Positions 47,586-59,521 of a DNA stretch of 64,000 nt are shown here, piece by piece; position 1 is the stretch's first letter; each line of letters opens with the position of its first letter. The position numbers and the translations under genes were made by a program. The stretch comes from Eleusine coracana subsp. coracana (lineage: Eukaryota; Streptophyta; Magnoliopsida; Poales; Poaceae). The stretch covers positions 5,132,949 through 5,196,948 of the forward strand of contig CM064430.1 in the NCBI GenBank assembly GCA_032690845.1, written 5' to 3'. The notes under the pieces are model-generated. The model was not told where the DNA came from. It made no database searches and saw only the letters and a program-made list of their open reading frames with translations.

Positions 47586-50500
47586 ATGGATAGATCTTGG
47601 ATGTACGAGGCACCTAGACCGGGCCCAATATTTTTACGAGAAGTTTCTAAATTCATCGAAGCGGCCACAGAACATGCTCGAGGTGAACGGACGACTGATA
47701 TATATTGTCAGTGTTTTGATTGCAAGAATCAGAAGCTGTGGAATGATATAAAGGTAATAAAGTCACACTTGGTGCGGAGGGGTTTTGTTGAGGGGTACAC
47801 GAGATGGACAAAACAAGGTGAGAACTGTGTGGTCGATATGGAATTTGATGAGCATATTGAAGTTGAAGTCAAGGCTGTCAATTCGCCTCGTGCAGATGTG
47901 ATGGATTCGCTTGGTGAAGCTGATTTTGATGTTGAGGAGTTATTGTGTCACATTGAGCCACAGGTGTTGATCAATGCTGGTACAGATAAAGGGCTTGATA
48001 ATTTTCATAGAATAGAGAAGGCATCAAAAGATCCATTATATGATGAATCTAAGGGATGTGGTAAAGAGTTCACCATGTTGCGTACTGTACTTGAGCTGAT
48101 GAAGCTGAAGGCCATGCATGGTTGGTCGAATGCTAGTTTCACGGATTTGTTGGAACTTATTTCCAATGCGCTGCCGAAGCCCAACTTGTTGCCAAGGACA
48201 ACATACCTTGCTAAGAAGCTGATTTCCCCACTTTTTTTGGGCGTTCAAAAAATTCACGCGTGTCCAAATCATTGCATATTGTATCGCAAGGAGCATCAGG
48301 ACGCTGCGAGATGCCCAAGGTGCAAACGCAGTCGATACAAGAGGTACAACGATTATGACGCCGATGAAGGCGTGAAGAAAACAAGTAAGGGGAGAAAGAA
48401 CAAAAGGAGTTCTATCATCGATGACAGTGATGACAGTAAGGTTCCTACCTTAGTCATGTGGTACTTATCCGTGGTCGATCGCATCAGACGCTTGTTCGCC
48501 AACCCTAGGGATGCGGCAATGATGACATGGCATGCACGCAAGGGAGACGGTAAGCTCAGGCATCCCGTAGATGGAACACAGTGGAAAAAGTTTGATGAGG
48601 ATCATCGAGACTTCTCTAATGAGAAAAGGAACCTACGGTTTGCATTGAGTACAGACGGGATGAACCCATTCGGTCGAATGAGGAATCTGCATAGCACTTG
48701 GCCAGTGATACTAGCAATGTACAACATTCCACCATGGTTATGCCATAAGTGTAAGTACCTACTACTGACCACTCTTATATCTGGGCCAAAAGAACCTGGT
48801 AACGACATAGACGTGTTCTAGTACCATTATTCGAAGACCTGCAGAAACTATGGTTGGAGGGGGTCCGTATATGGGATGAGTATCTAAGAGAGTATTTCAC
48901 GCTCAGAGCAATTATTTTTTACACGGTAAGTGATTCCCCGGCACTAAGGGCGTTATTGGGACAGGTCAAAGGAAAGGCGGCATGTTTCGCATGCGTTGAT
49001 GATACATCCCATATGTACCTTCCAGCATCCCAGAAGCTAGTGTATATGCGAAGCCGCCGATTCTTACCAGCAAAACATAGGTATCGCGCGATGGCTAGAC
49101 ACTTTGATGGCAAAGTTGAGAACGACATAGAACCTCGTCGTTATACAGGCAGGGTCGTGTTTGACCTTGTTAAAAACATCAGTGTTGTTTTTGGGAAGCC
49201 AGTGAAGGGAGTCAAAAAGGCAAAAGGTCTCACACCATTTAAGAAGAAATCCATTTTCTACGAATATTTCAATTACTAGAAAGATTTGGAAGTGAATCAT
49301 GCATTCGACTGGATGCATATTGGGAAGGGTGTATTTGACAGTAGTAGCGGACTTATACTCGACCAACCCAGTAAGACAAAGGATGGACTCAGCGCACGTA
49401 GAGATCTTGTAGTGATGGGAATAAGACCAGAGCTCCATCCGCAAGAAAGAGCAAATGGAAAGTACTTTCTCCCCCCGATAGCCTACACACTTACAAATGA
49501 GGAGAAAAAAGCATTCTGCAAGTGCCTTAGTGGGATTAAAGTACCGATGGGTTTCTCATCGAATGTCAAGAATCTTGTAAACATGGAAGAGTTAAAGATA
49601 AGTGGGTACAACACTCATGATTGCCACATAATGCTTTCGGTGTTTCTCCCTATTACTATCAGAGCTGTTAAATCACCATGGCTGAAGTTGGCTGTAACTC
49701 GTCTTTGCTACTTCTTTAACACGGTATCAAAGAAGGTGATAAATGAAGACGAGTTAAATGACCTACGGACCCACATGAAAGAAATAATGTGCATACTTGA
49801 GATGGTCTTCCCTCCATCCTTTTTTGATACGATCGAACACTTCATGATTCATATTGTTGACCAGATCTCTGCATTAGGCCCCGTCTACCTACATCAGATG
49901 TTTCCATTTGAGAGGTTCATGTATGTATTGAAACGCTATGTATGTACTCGTTCACATACAGAGGGTTCTATGATCGAGGGCTACACAACTGAAGAGATCA
50001 TCGAATGTTGCTCAGATTACATTAATGATGGTAGCAGATCAATTGGACTCTCCGTGTCTCGTCATGAGGGTAGATTATCTAGAAAAGGTATGAAAGGACG
50101 TAGATCGTTCATTGACCGTGACTTCAAACGAGTGGACCAAGCACATTTCAGCGTATTGCAACAGACGCAGATTATGGAACCGTACTTTGAGAAACATCTG
50201 TTAGAGCTCCATCTAAACAACAAGGATGCGACGGATAAATGGATCATAGACGAGCACAAGCGCTCGTTCACATCATGGTTTAGGTTCCTAAACCTTCCAA
50301 GTGGCGAGTCTGTGGAAGAGAAAATGTTGAGAAAGTAAGCTAACCGTCCAAGAAGAACCGTGGTTACCTTTCAGGCATACGACATCAATAGTTTTGCCTT
50401 CTACACCCAATAGAAGGATAAGAAGAGCAAGTGTCAAAACAGCGGTGTACGAGTAGAAGCCATTGACGAAGAGGACCACACGACCTCGTATTACGGGTAC

Positions 50501-50911
50501 ATTGAGGAAATATGGGAACTAGACTACGGTGCAAATTTATAGGTTCCCATATTTAAATGCAAATGGGTGAAGCATCCTAATGGCATCGAGGTAGATGAAT
50601 ATAGTTTTACAATTGTTGATCTTAACAATGTTGGTCACAAAGATGACCCTTGGATACTTGCCAAGACCGTGGAACAGGTGTTTTATGTACTTGATCCAAA
50701 GGACGAAAAGAAATACTTTGTTGTCCCAGGTAAACAAAGAATCGTTGGAGTGGAGAATGTGGAAGATCGAGATGACTACAATCAATATGACGAGGTGCCA
50801 TGTTTCATAGATCCGAAAAATTTTAAAGTCTTAGAATCAAGACTCTCATTTGCCGGCGGAATGCCCTACATGCGCACCGATCACTACCAAGGAGAAGTCA
50901 TTCAAGGCTAA
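47586..50911 (+). pseudogene. CACTA TNPD-type transposase, broken
   Basis: The start is ATG 47586 (MDRSWMYEAPRPGPIF). Domains in order: transposase-associated N-terminal region (about residues 1-80) with YCQCFDCKN and a following His; a middle region with CPNHCILYRKEHQDAARCPRC (zinc-like); the Transposase_21 core with ALSTDGMNPFGRM near 48645 and PGNDIDVF near 48795, which probably include catalytic Asp residues, and VNHAFDWMHIGKGVF near 49295; a DUF4218-like region (about 49530-50000); and a DUF4216-like region near 50540-50850. Breaks: one base lost near 48819, TAG 49277, TAA 50336, TAG 50411, TAG 50540. The enzyme would cut the element ends. Introns are possible but do not obviously remove the breaks. 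The gene is recognisable over its full length. Confidence 0.85.
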
Positions 50912-51465
50912 CTCAAGCATCATGTAATTTTATTTTGTTAAGTACCTTTTATTATTTGAACCTTGTATTATGTTCTATGTAATTTATGTTATTTGAATAT
51001 AAAGATTGTGTAACTTATTTAAAAAAGAGGACTAATACTATAATTTTTAAATAGAGGACTAAGATTGTGTTTCTGCTAAATGACTAATATATTTCTAAAT
51101 AAATAATATATTTCTAAATAAATAATATATTTCTTAGTGAATAATATATTTCAAAATAATATATTGCTAAATGACTATGTAACATTTTCGAATATAAAGA
51201 TTGTGTAACTTATTTTGTTAAGAATCATATAGTTTGAAGTTTTAGGGGCTAAAAGATAAATATAAAAGAGTTTAGGGACCAATTCATAAAATGACAAGAA
51301 CTAAAGTGTAAAAATATTAGGTCTAACTGTAACTAATAAAAAGTATAGGTTGTTTCTACAAAATTTTTATTAATTTTGGAACCTAACATTATTTTTTATT
51401 AAGTACATGGGCCTAATTTTTATTAAGCATGAATAATACAATATAAAAAAAATAGCACGACTTTT

Positions 51466-51574
51466 TAGCGACGGCTCACAAAGCCAACCGCTGCTATTCC
51501 TTTTTAGTGGCGACTCACAAAGCCAACCGCTGCTATTCCTTTTTAGCGGCGGTTGGCTTTGTGAACCCCCGCTA
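51466..51574. repeat. Internal cluster of three 31-bp palindromes
   Basis: Palindromes at 51466-51496, 51505-51535 and 51544-51574 have the same length and edges (TAGCGGCGG ... CCGCTA) as those at both ends of the element, with GGCTTTGTGA-type centres. They lie between the two genes. Subterminal repeats are not expected in the middle of a CACTA element. Confidence 0.85.
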
Positions 51575-51589
51575 ATAAGGACTCCCCCC

Positions 51590-51597
51590 TATATTAA
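51590..51597 (+). promoter_or_regulatory. TATA-like box of the second CACTA gene
   Basis: TATATTAA lies 15 bp after the last internal palindrome, the same spacing as at the left end, and is followed by GGGCCCCTAACCCTAATCCC at about 51611, a combination of a GGCCC element and a telo-box-like AACCCTAA often seen just before plant transcription starts. Confidence 0.45.
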
Positions 51598-51599
51598 GC

Positions 51600-52200
51600 A
51601 ATGTGCGGTGGGCCCCTAACCCTAATCCCGTAGTTTGCTTTCCTACGCCGTGAGGCTGCTCTATTTCGCCGCCATCTTTGTCCTCGAGCACCGCAGCCTC
51701 GTCCCCGAGCACCGCCGCCGCCGGCCTCCTCCCCAAGTGCCTCGACGGTCCCATGCGGGCCTCCTCGTCCTTCACCGAGCACCGCTGCTGCGACGCCCCA
51801 CCTCGTCCCCGAGCACCACCGTTGTCGGCCCCCTCATCGTCCCCGAGCACCGCCGCCGCCGGCCTCCTCCCCAAGTGCCTCGACGGTCCCATGCGGGCCT
51901 CCTCGTCCTTCGCCGAGCACCGCTGCCGCGGCCCCCCACCTCATCCCTGAGCACCACCGTCGTCGGCCCCCTCGTCGCCCCCGAGCACCGCCGCCGCCGG
52001 CCTCCTCCCCGACGCCTCCTCCTCGACGCCTATGCGAGAGCCACCGTGTGTGCTCTCCGACACCTCCCCAAGCGAGCCGCGTCGTGCCCTCCTCCCCGAT
52101 GCCTCTGCACCAGGTGCGCCTGGCCCGTTCCCCTCTCCCTCTCCCCCTCCTCTCTGAGCTTTATCGCTGCAAGTACGAGCCACCCTCCTCATCCTCCCTT
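51600..52200 (+). other. GC-rich leader with 137-bp tandem repeat
   Basis: CCGAGCACCGCCGCCGCCGG and the following 70 bp (CAAGTGCCTCGACGGTCCCA and beyond) occur at about 51703 and again at about 51840, with a partial third copy near 51978. Long Arg/Pro-rich frames are open on both strands, which reflects composition. The block follows the internal TATA-like box and is probably the untranslated leader of the second gene, later split by the Reina-like element. Confidence 0.5.
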
Positions 52201-52421
52201 CTCCCCTCCTCTCTGATGCCCTCCTAGCTCTGTGCTCTTGTGCTCTTGGCTCTGGGCTCTGTGCTCACGTGCTCTATGCTCATGTGCTCTGTGCTCACGG
52301 CTACCTATATATGTTAAATGCTTACTATGATCTTGTGCTCTTGTGCTCAAGTGCTCTATGCTCTTGTGCTCTGTGCTACCTATATATGTTAAATGCTCTT
52401 GTGCTCTTGTACCTATATATG
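52195..52421 (+). repeat. CTCTTGTG-rich low-complexity repeat (left half)
   Basis: Short units such as TGTGCTCTTGTGCTC alternate with ACCTATATATGTTAAATGCT. The same repeat resumes at 58037 beyond the inserted retroelement and runs to about 58215, so the insertion split one array. Confidence 0.65.
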
Positions 52422-52776
52422 TGTTACAAACCCAGATCAAGAGAGACGCAGAGGATCAGATAAGCATAAGAATCGGGAAGGGAATCAGCAAGAAGAGCCA
52501 GGATTCAGGGAAGGGAACGCAGCTGTATTGGCTGGCGTCTCCAGTTTGCCTTTTGTTCTACGCTGCCCTCTCGTTTACAGAGTTCTCTCCCATATAGTTC
52601 ACTCCCTCACCGTCCAGTGGGCCAGCTTACAATAGCTCTCGACTGCACACAACTCACACACAACAACCCTTGCCTGACGACTTTTCCTTCTTCGCTTTCG
52701 CCAAGCGAACCTTCCTTTCTTCAGCGCGTCTAAAATCCCGCTTTCGCTTATGGATGGCGCCAGTAGGGGTCGTGAG
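52422..52776 (-). repeat. 3' LTR of the Reina-like element
   Basis: It matches 57682-58036 except for scattered changes (for example TGTTACAAACCC against TGTTATGAACCC at the outer edge). On the coding strand this is the downstream LTR. Confidence 0.85.
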
Positions 52777-55700
52777 ATTCCCCTCTCCTTCAAAACCGGC
52801 TTGACCCCAAGCCGAAGCAGCAGGGAAACGACGGCGAACTTCTAGCAAATCCTCCCAGGTTGCCAGGTGACATGGTAGACCCATCCACTTGACCAGCACT
52901 TGCATGCAAGTCTTTGTACCTTTCTTGACGAGCTTGCGGCCTATGACCGCCTCTGGTTCTGCTATAGTCTGCAATAGAGCAATACTAGGAGGTAAAACAG
53001 GACTAATGTTAGAAGGGTCACTTATAGCCTTCTTTAGTTGAGAGACATGGATGACCGGGTGAATTTGAGCCTCAGGTGGCAAGTTCAGCTTATATGCTAC
53101 GGTACCCACATGAGCCAAGATTTCAAACGAACCATAGTAATGGAAAGCCAGTTTCTGGTTGACTCGATGGGCCACCGATGTCTGTATGTATGGCTGCAAT
53201 TTGAGATACACCTTGTCTCCAATTTCAATGTGTCGTTCATTTCTATGTTTGTCTACTTGGGACTTCATCCTCTGTTGTGCTCTCTGTAATTGCTGTTGCA
53301 AGAGCTGTTGTACAATCTCTCTTTCCTTCAACCAAGTTGCCAAATCTGGTACCTCACAATCTGCCACATTCATAATGCCTAGGTCTCTTGGTTTGTAACC
53401 ATAGACCACCTCAAAAGGTGTACTGCCCAAAGCTGTATGGTAAGATGTATTGTACTAATACTCAGCTAAGGTGAGCCACTGTGACCAGTTCTTGGGACAT
53501 GCATGTATAGAGCATCTCAGGTAGGCCTCTAAGCATTGATTCACCCGTTCGGTTTGCCCATCAGATTGAGGATGATAAGATGAACTCATTCTCAGCTATG
53601 TGTGAGACAATTTGAATAGTTCTTACCACAATGTACTAGTGAAGATTCTATCTCGATCAGATATGATAGCTTGAGGTAGACCATGCAATTTAAACACATT
53701 GTTCATGTATAATTTAGCTACTGATAGGGCTGTGAATGGATGACTGAATGGCATAAAGTGAGCATACTTTGAGAATTTGTCTACTACCACCAAAATTGTA
53801 TCATACTTGGCTGATTTAGGGAGCCCTTCTATGAAGTCCATAGAAACAATAGACCAAAGTTCTGTCAGGTATACTTACCGGCTGTAACAGACCTAGTGGG
53901 GCAATTCGTTCAGTCTTTGCTTGTTGACAGGTTGCACAAGACTGAACAAATTGTTCAATGGTTGATTTCATATTGGTCCAGGCGAATAGCCTCTTAACTC
54001 TGTGATCGGTGGCAAAGAATCCTGAATGCCCCCCTAGAGCACTGTCATGGAGAGCTACAATAATATGCTTTTGGATCTCCACATCATTACTGATCCAAAT
54101 TCGTCCTTTGTACCTAAGTAGACCATCACGCAACACATAGTCGTCATGGGTACCCCCAGGCATAGATAGGGTGGTGAGGAGTTGTTTGGTAAAAGGGTAT
54201 TCCATGTAACTGTGAGTAATTAATTCCAGCCATGCTGGTCTGCAGACTGATATGGCCACCATTTCTGTGGTTGAGGTCACAGGTTTTCTTGATAAGGCAT
54301 CAGCAACTTTGTTGAACTGGCCTTGCTTGTAGTGAATCTGGTAGTGCAGTCCCATTAACTTTGTTAGGGCTTTTTGCTGAATTGGAGTAGTGACTCTCTG
54401 ATCAGATAGATGTATGACACTCTTGTGGTCTGTTCGGATGAGAAACTCAGTTTGTTGTAAGTATGGTCTCCAATGGTCTATTGCTAACAAGATGGCTAAG
54501 CACTCTTTTTCATAGGCTGCTAGACTTTGGTTCCGTGGGCATAAAGCCTTGCTGAGATAAGCGATAGGGTGGCCATCTTGCATCAACACTGCCCCTATGC
54601 CCTTGTCACTGGCATCAGTCTCAACCACAAATTTCTTAGTGAAGTCTGGCAACATCAGGACAAGTGCATTGGTTAACTTCTGTTTCAGTTGTTGAAAGGC
54701 CTCTTCATGCAAAGATGTCCAAACAAACACAGTATTTTTCTTGAGCATTTCAGTCAATGGTTTGCTAATGAGCCCAAAGTCTTTCACAAATTTTCTATAA
54801 TACCCAGCTAGTCCAAGGAACCCTCTGAGTTTTTTCACACAGGTTGGAGTGGGCCAGGTATGTACCTCTGCTACTTTATCTCCCGGTGATACCCCAGCTT
54901 GAGATATCACATGTCCTAGATAGGACACCTGTTTCTGCGCAAAAGTACACTTGGACTTCTTCACTTTCAACCCATGCCTCTGCAATATGTTGAACACTTT
55001 GGAGACATGTTGAATGTGTGTCTGCAAATTGGGACTGTATATCAGAATATCATCTATGAAGACCAATACCCATTTCCGTAGTAAAGGGCCTAAGATATCA
55101 TTCATTGCTCCTTGAAATGTGGCAGGTGCATTACATAGTCCATATGGCATGACTCTAAACTCGTAGTGGCCATGATGTGTTTCAAAAGAGGTCTTCATCT
55201 CATCGCACTCTGCCAACCTGAACTGATGGTATCCTGCCCATAAGTCCAGTTTAGTGAACCATGCCGCCCCGTGTAGCTCATCCTGCAACTCACCAATGAT
55301 CGGTAGCGGGTACTTGTTCTTCACTGTAATGGCATTAAGATGCCGATAATCGACACAAAAGCGCCAAGTGTCGTCTTTCTTCTTCACGAGCAGGACTGGT
55401 GATGAGAAAGGACTAGTGCTAGGTTTGATCAATCCTATTCGCAACATCTCCGTCACTTGATTTTCAATCTCAGTTTTTTGGGCTGGTGTGTAACGATAAG
55501 GCCGAATGGACACTGACTGTGTTCCAGGAATAAGAGGAATCTGATGATCCCAACTTTGGTGAGGTGGTAGAGACTTAGGTTCTTCAAATAACACAGAGTA
55601 TTCTTTCATCAAGTCTCCCATCTGATGTGGCACTTCCTCTTCCTTGTCAATTGTTTCTGGGCGAAGGTACAACAGGTGGTGAATTGCATTCTGTTGGACC

Positions 55701-57480
55701 AGTTTCTCCAGGTGCATACCAGTGATTTCTGAGCATTACGAGACATTTGATGACACTCCTTGCAATAGCACCCGTTTACCCATATAATCAAATGCCATTT
55801 TCTTTGTATCCTAGTTATGAACAATAGGACTGTGCTCAGCCAACCAATCCATGCCTATGACCATGTCGTAGCATCCCAAATCCAGCACCTTGAGATCAGT
55901 AGTGAAAGTGTGTCCCTGTACCAACCATGAACATCTAGATAGTTGTTTAGTACATTGCATTCTTTCTCCATTAGCCACCCTAACAGAGACGGAAGGAATT
56001 GATGTTTTGGGATGCTTCAGAAGGGCAGCTAGACCACTCTGTAAGAAACTATGCGACCACCCTGAGTCAACCAGTATCAGCACCTCTTGATTTTCAATGT
56101 AACCTAGCAGTCGAACAGTGCATGGTCCTTCTCCTCTTGAAATAGCCAGTTTTGAGATACACAAGCTGTCCTCGTCGGACATTTCTTTGATGTGTGGTGG
56201 TTGATCAGTACCTTGCAGTTGCAGCATGTCCAGCAGTTCCTCCACCACATGGAGTTGTACTGTCGGTGCACAGCGATGACCATTAGCCCAACGTTCACCA
56301 CACTTGAAACAGAGTCCACGGGCACGGCGATAAGCTCGAAGTGTAGCCAATTTATCATCTGCCCGGGCTGCATCAATACCTCTACGGTCTCCAGGTTGTG
56401 CCTCCCCAGCGTTCTGCAATGGGGGAGCAGGCAGCGCTGGTACCCTGAATCGCGGTGCTGGGATCTCAGGACGATCTTGTCTTGCTCGATTTGTGTGGTG
56501 GTTTGACTCTTGGAGTTGAGCTAAAGCAAAGGCAGTGTCTAGGTCCTTGGGTCGATGCAGAAGGATCATGCTTCGGATATCAGTTGGCAACCCATCCACA
56601 AATCGTGTGGTAAAAAAAACTGGATCATAGGCTGGATTGTGAGCCAAAATCTGATTCATCAATGGTTCAAATTTTGCCATATATAGTGCCACTGACTCTG
56701 TTTGTTTGATCTCTCGCAATTGCTGCAGAGTGTCCTGATACTGATCACGACCAAATCGATCGCAGAGTTTGGAACACAGATCACTCTAAGATGTAAATTC
56801 CCCCTGCGCCTGCAACCAGATGGCCGCCACTCCCGAGAAGTGATATGTGGTGACCCGCACCTAGAGTTCCGGAGCCACTGCATACACCCCGAAGTAGTCT
56901 TCACAGCGCCGCTTCCAGAATTGTGGGCACTCCCCATCAAAAATAGGAAAATCAAGCTTTAGTATATGGTTCATAGATGCAACTGAACGACATCATGAGG
57001 AAATCTGGGTGTGTACAAACTTGGACCCGGGTCGATCTACGTACCTTTGACCGGGGTGGGCAATACGGTCGTTACCGACCCGTATGCCGATCCCCGGTGG
57101 CTCGTGTCGACGCGGTGGCAATTATGCCCGGGGTTCTCCTCTGATGACGGCAACCCCAAAATCGAAGACTGCTTCATCTCATACCTCTCTCCTGGCGGAT
57201 CTGAGATAGAGATTGGAGCTGTCTTTTGTAGCGGTTCCTCTAGCAGCATCGGGTGCTTCTCGAGCTTCTGGACTTGTTGTTGCAGAGCACCCAGCGAGCT
57301 CTGTAGATCCACGATCTGCAACTTCATCGGCTTCCATTCTTCGACTGCTTGTTGGAGGAGTTGTATCGCTTGCTTTGCCATCGTTCGGTCCGTAGTTGCC
57401 TGTTCCCGATCAGCGGCGACTTGCTTCTGGTCCTCTTCATACCGCTGGATGAAACCGGTAATCTGGGACTCATGGGACAT
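52654..57480 (-). pseudogene. Reina-like gag-pol polyprotein, frameshifted
   Basis: The start is ATG 57480 on the minus strand (MSHESQITGFIQRYEEDQ). Order: coiled-coil gag N-terminus (to about 57250); capsid (about 56955-56450); zinc knuckle CFKCGERWANGHRC near 56310; protease near 56060, where DSGASHSF reads DSGWSHSF; reverse transcriptase with FIDDILIYS near 55050; RNase H near 54640; integrase zinc region near 54020-53930 (CATCQQAK); core with DFIEGLPKS near 53838 and ISDRDRIF near 53650; GPY-like region; chromodomain (LVKWMGLPCHLATWED) near 52870. The frame changes between gag and capsid-protease, around 55720-55811 (with a TAG at 55811), near 53830 and near 53500, so at least four breaks exist. 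It is inactive. Confidence 0.85.
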
Positions 57481-57681
57481 GAGTTGGTTTTGAAGACAAG
57501 AGGTGTAGTGCGGTTTTAGGTAAGGATTAGCCAGACTGATGGAATCTAGAACACAGGTGGAGATCGGGGTGGTGGTGGGTGAAAATTTCTGGTAGAGGAA
57601 TTTGGTTGAACAATTGTAAGGCAGTAGGAATTTGGTGGTGAAAAGGTGGGATTGTGGCGGATCGAGGCTCTAATAACCAAC

Positions 57682-58036
57682 TGTTATGAACCCAGATCAA
57701 GAGAGACGCAGAGGATCAGATAAGCATAAGAATCGGGAAGGGAATCAGCAAGAAGAGCCGGGATTCAGGGAAGGGAACACAACTGTATTGGCTGGCGTCT
57801 CCAGTTTGCCTTTTGTTCTACGCTGCCCTTTCATTTACAGAGTTCTCTCCCTTATAGTTCGCTCCCTCACCGTCCAGTGGGCCAGCTTACAACAGCTCTC
57901 GGCTGCACACAACTCACACATGACAACCCTTGCCTGATGACTTTTCCTTCTCTGCTTTCGCCAAGCGAACCTTCCTTTCTTCAACGCGTCTGAAATCCCG
58001 CTTTTGCTTATGGATGGCGCCGATAGGGTCATGACA
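57682..58036 (-). repeat. 5' LTR of the Reina-like element
   Basis: It begins TGTCATGACC and ends GGGTTCATAACA on the minus strand, TG...CA. The primer-binding site lies next to it at about 57665-57681. Confidence 0.85.
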
Positions 58037-58320
58037 ATATGTTAAATGCTTACTATGATCTTGTGCTCTTGTGCTCAAGTGCTCTGTGCTACCTATATAT
58101 GTTAAATGCTCTTGTGCTCTTGTACCTATATATGTTAAATGCTTTACTATGATCTTGTGCTCTTGTGCTCAAGTACTCTGTGCTCTGCGATCTTGTGCTA
58201 CCTATATATGTTAAATGCTTACTATGCTTACTACCACATTTTTCTTGGATCATGATGTAGCATCTACTGTCTATTTAGGTAAATATGACAATTCACTTTC
58301 TAATGATCATGCTCATATGC

Positions 58321-58600
58321 TCACTATCATGCTCACTATAGTTGCTTATTTTCTAAATGTGGTATTTCTTTTGCTTCCATATCTGAATCTGTTAGCTGTC
58401 CTATATGCTTACTTTTTTGCTCACTGTCATGCTCACTATAGTTGCTTATTTTCTGAATGTGGTATTTCTTTTGCTTCCATATCTGAATCTGTTAGCTGTC
58501 CTATATGCTTACTTTTTTGCTCACTGTCATGCTCACTATAGTTGCTTATTTTCTGAATGTGGTATTTTTTTTGCTTTCATATCTGAATCTGTTGCTCGTA
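58321..58600 (+). repeat. 100-bp tandem repeat, about 2.8 copies
   Basis: The phrase GCTCACTATAGTTGCTTATT begins at 58331, 58431 and 58531, an exact 100-bp period, and the copies are nearly identical. The open frame across it follows the repeat and is not a gene. It is part of the presumed leader of the second CACTA gene. Confidence 0.85.
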
Positions 58601-58610
58601 CTTAGTGCAT

Positions 58611-58729
58611 AAAAAGTCTGGAGAGAATACTTGTGTGCACCTGGTGCACACAAGCATTCTCTTTAGGCTTTTTATTCAGTAAATTACATATAAAAAGTCT
58701 GGAGAGAATGCTTGTGTGTACTGGGTGCC
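58611..58729. repeat. Hairpin of 31-bp arms plus a third copy
   Basis: The arms 58611-58641 and 58643-58673 pair with about four mismatches (AAAAAGTCTGGAGAGAATAC ... against its inverted counterpart), with essentially no loop. A third, direct copy of the arm begins at 58692. A transcript through here would fold into a strong stem. Confidence 0.7.
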
Positions 58730-58814
58730 ATAGTCTCTCTATACTTATTATTTACTTGTGGCCATATATATGCCATATTACTTACTGCCCTATAGTCTCT
58801 CTGCCCTATCGGCT

Positions 58815-59430
58815 TTTACGTAGGTGATCGATGCTCAATGATGAAAGTGGGCTAAGTGAGGCTAGTGTGGTGACATAGACCATATCCTATGATATTGGAT
58901 ACATGCTGCTGTACAGGTCAAGGATCTTAGAGCGTTGGAAGGCCATTGATTCGGCAACCCGCACCGAGAGCAAATTTTGATTTTTCTATTCTTCTTCTTG
59001 TTTCTATGTACTACTTATCTATTCTACGTAGGCACTCGACCCATGCTCAATGATGAAAGCGGTCTAAGTGAGGCTAGTCCAGCGACATGGACCATATCAT
59101 AGGATATCGGATATATGTTGTTGTACGAGTCAAGGATCTTAGAGCGTTGGAAGGCCGTTGATTCGGCAACCCGCACTAAGAGCAAATTTTGATTTTTCTA
59201 TTCTTCTCCTTGTCTCTTTGTACTACTTATCTATTCTACGTAGGCACTCGACCCATGCTCAATGATGAAAGCGGGCTAAGTGAGGCTAGTCCAGCGACAT
59301 GGACCATATCCTAGGATATCAGATATATGTTGTTGTACGAGTCAAGGATCTTAGAGCGTTGGAAGGCCGTTGATTCGGCAACCTGCACCGAGAGAAAATT
59401 TTGATTTTTCTATTGTTTTCTTTTGTTTTC
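58815..59430 (+). repeat. 212-bp tandem repeat, about 2.9 copies
   Basis: TGCTCAATGATGAAAG begins at 58832, 59044 and 59256, an exact 212-bp period. Each unit includes GTCAAGGATCTTAGAGCG and GGCCGTTGATTCGGCAAC. It lies immediately upstream of the second CACTA gene. Confidence 0.85.
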
Positions 59431-59521
59431 TTTGTCTCTATGCTGAATGATGAAATGTGCATACTCCTTGTTTTCTAACTTAGTCGTTATATCTAACATT
59501 AGTTGTCAAAGTCTTCTCATC

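Larger units (their letters stand above)
52422..58036 (-). mobile_element. Reina-like Ty3 chromovirus (5.6 kb) nested in the CACTA element
   Basis: LTRs of about 355 bp lie at 52422-52776 and 57682-58036, and 5-bp duplications ATATG at 52417-52421 and 58037-58041. The coding strand is minus. Behind the right-hand LTR, reading on the minus strand, is TTGGTTATTAGAGCC, a slightly decayed primer-binding site of the initiator-Met tRNA type; a purine tract (GAAGGAGAGGGGAA) precedes the other LTR. Short LTRs, small size and a C-terminal chromodomain fit Reina; this lineage call is an inference. The polyprotein is frameshifted. Confidence 0.88.

Noticed and set aside
51635..52216. 193-codon Arg/Pro-rich frame in the CACTA element
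   Set aside because: It arises from the GC-rich 137-bp tandem repeat, frames are open on both strands, and the place is that of a leader.
58215..58605. 108-codon hydrophobic frame with a repeating sequence
   Set aside because: It follows the 100-bp tandem array and has no independent support.
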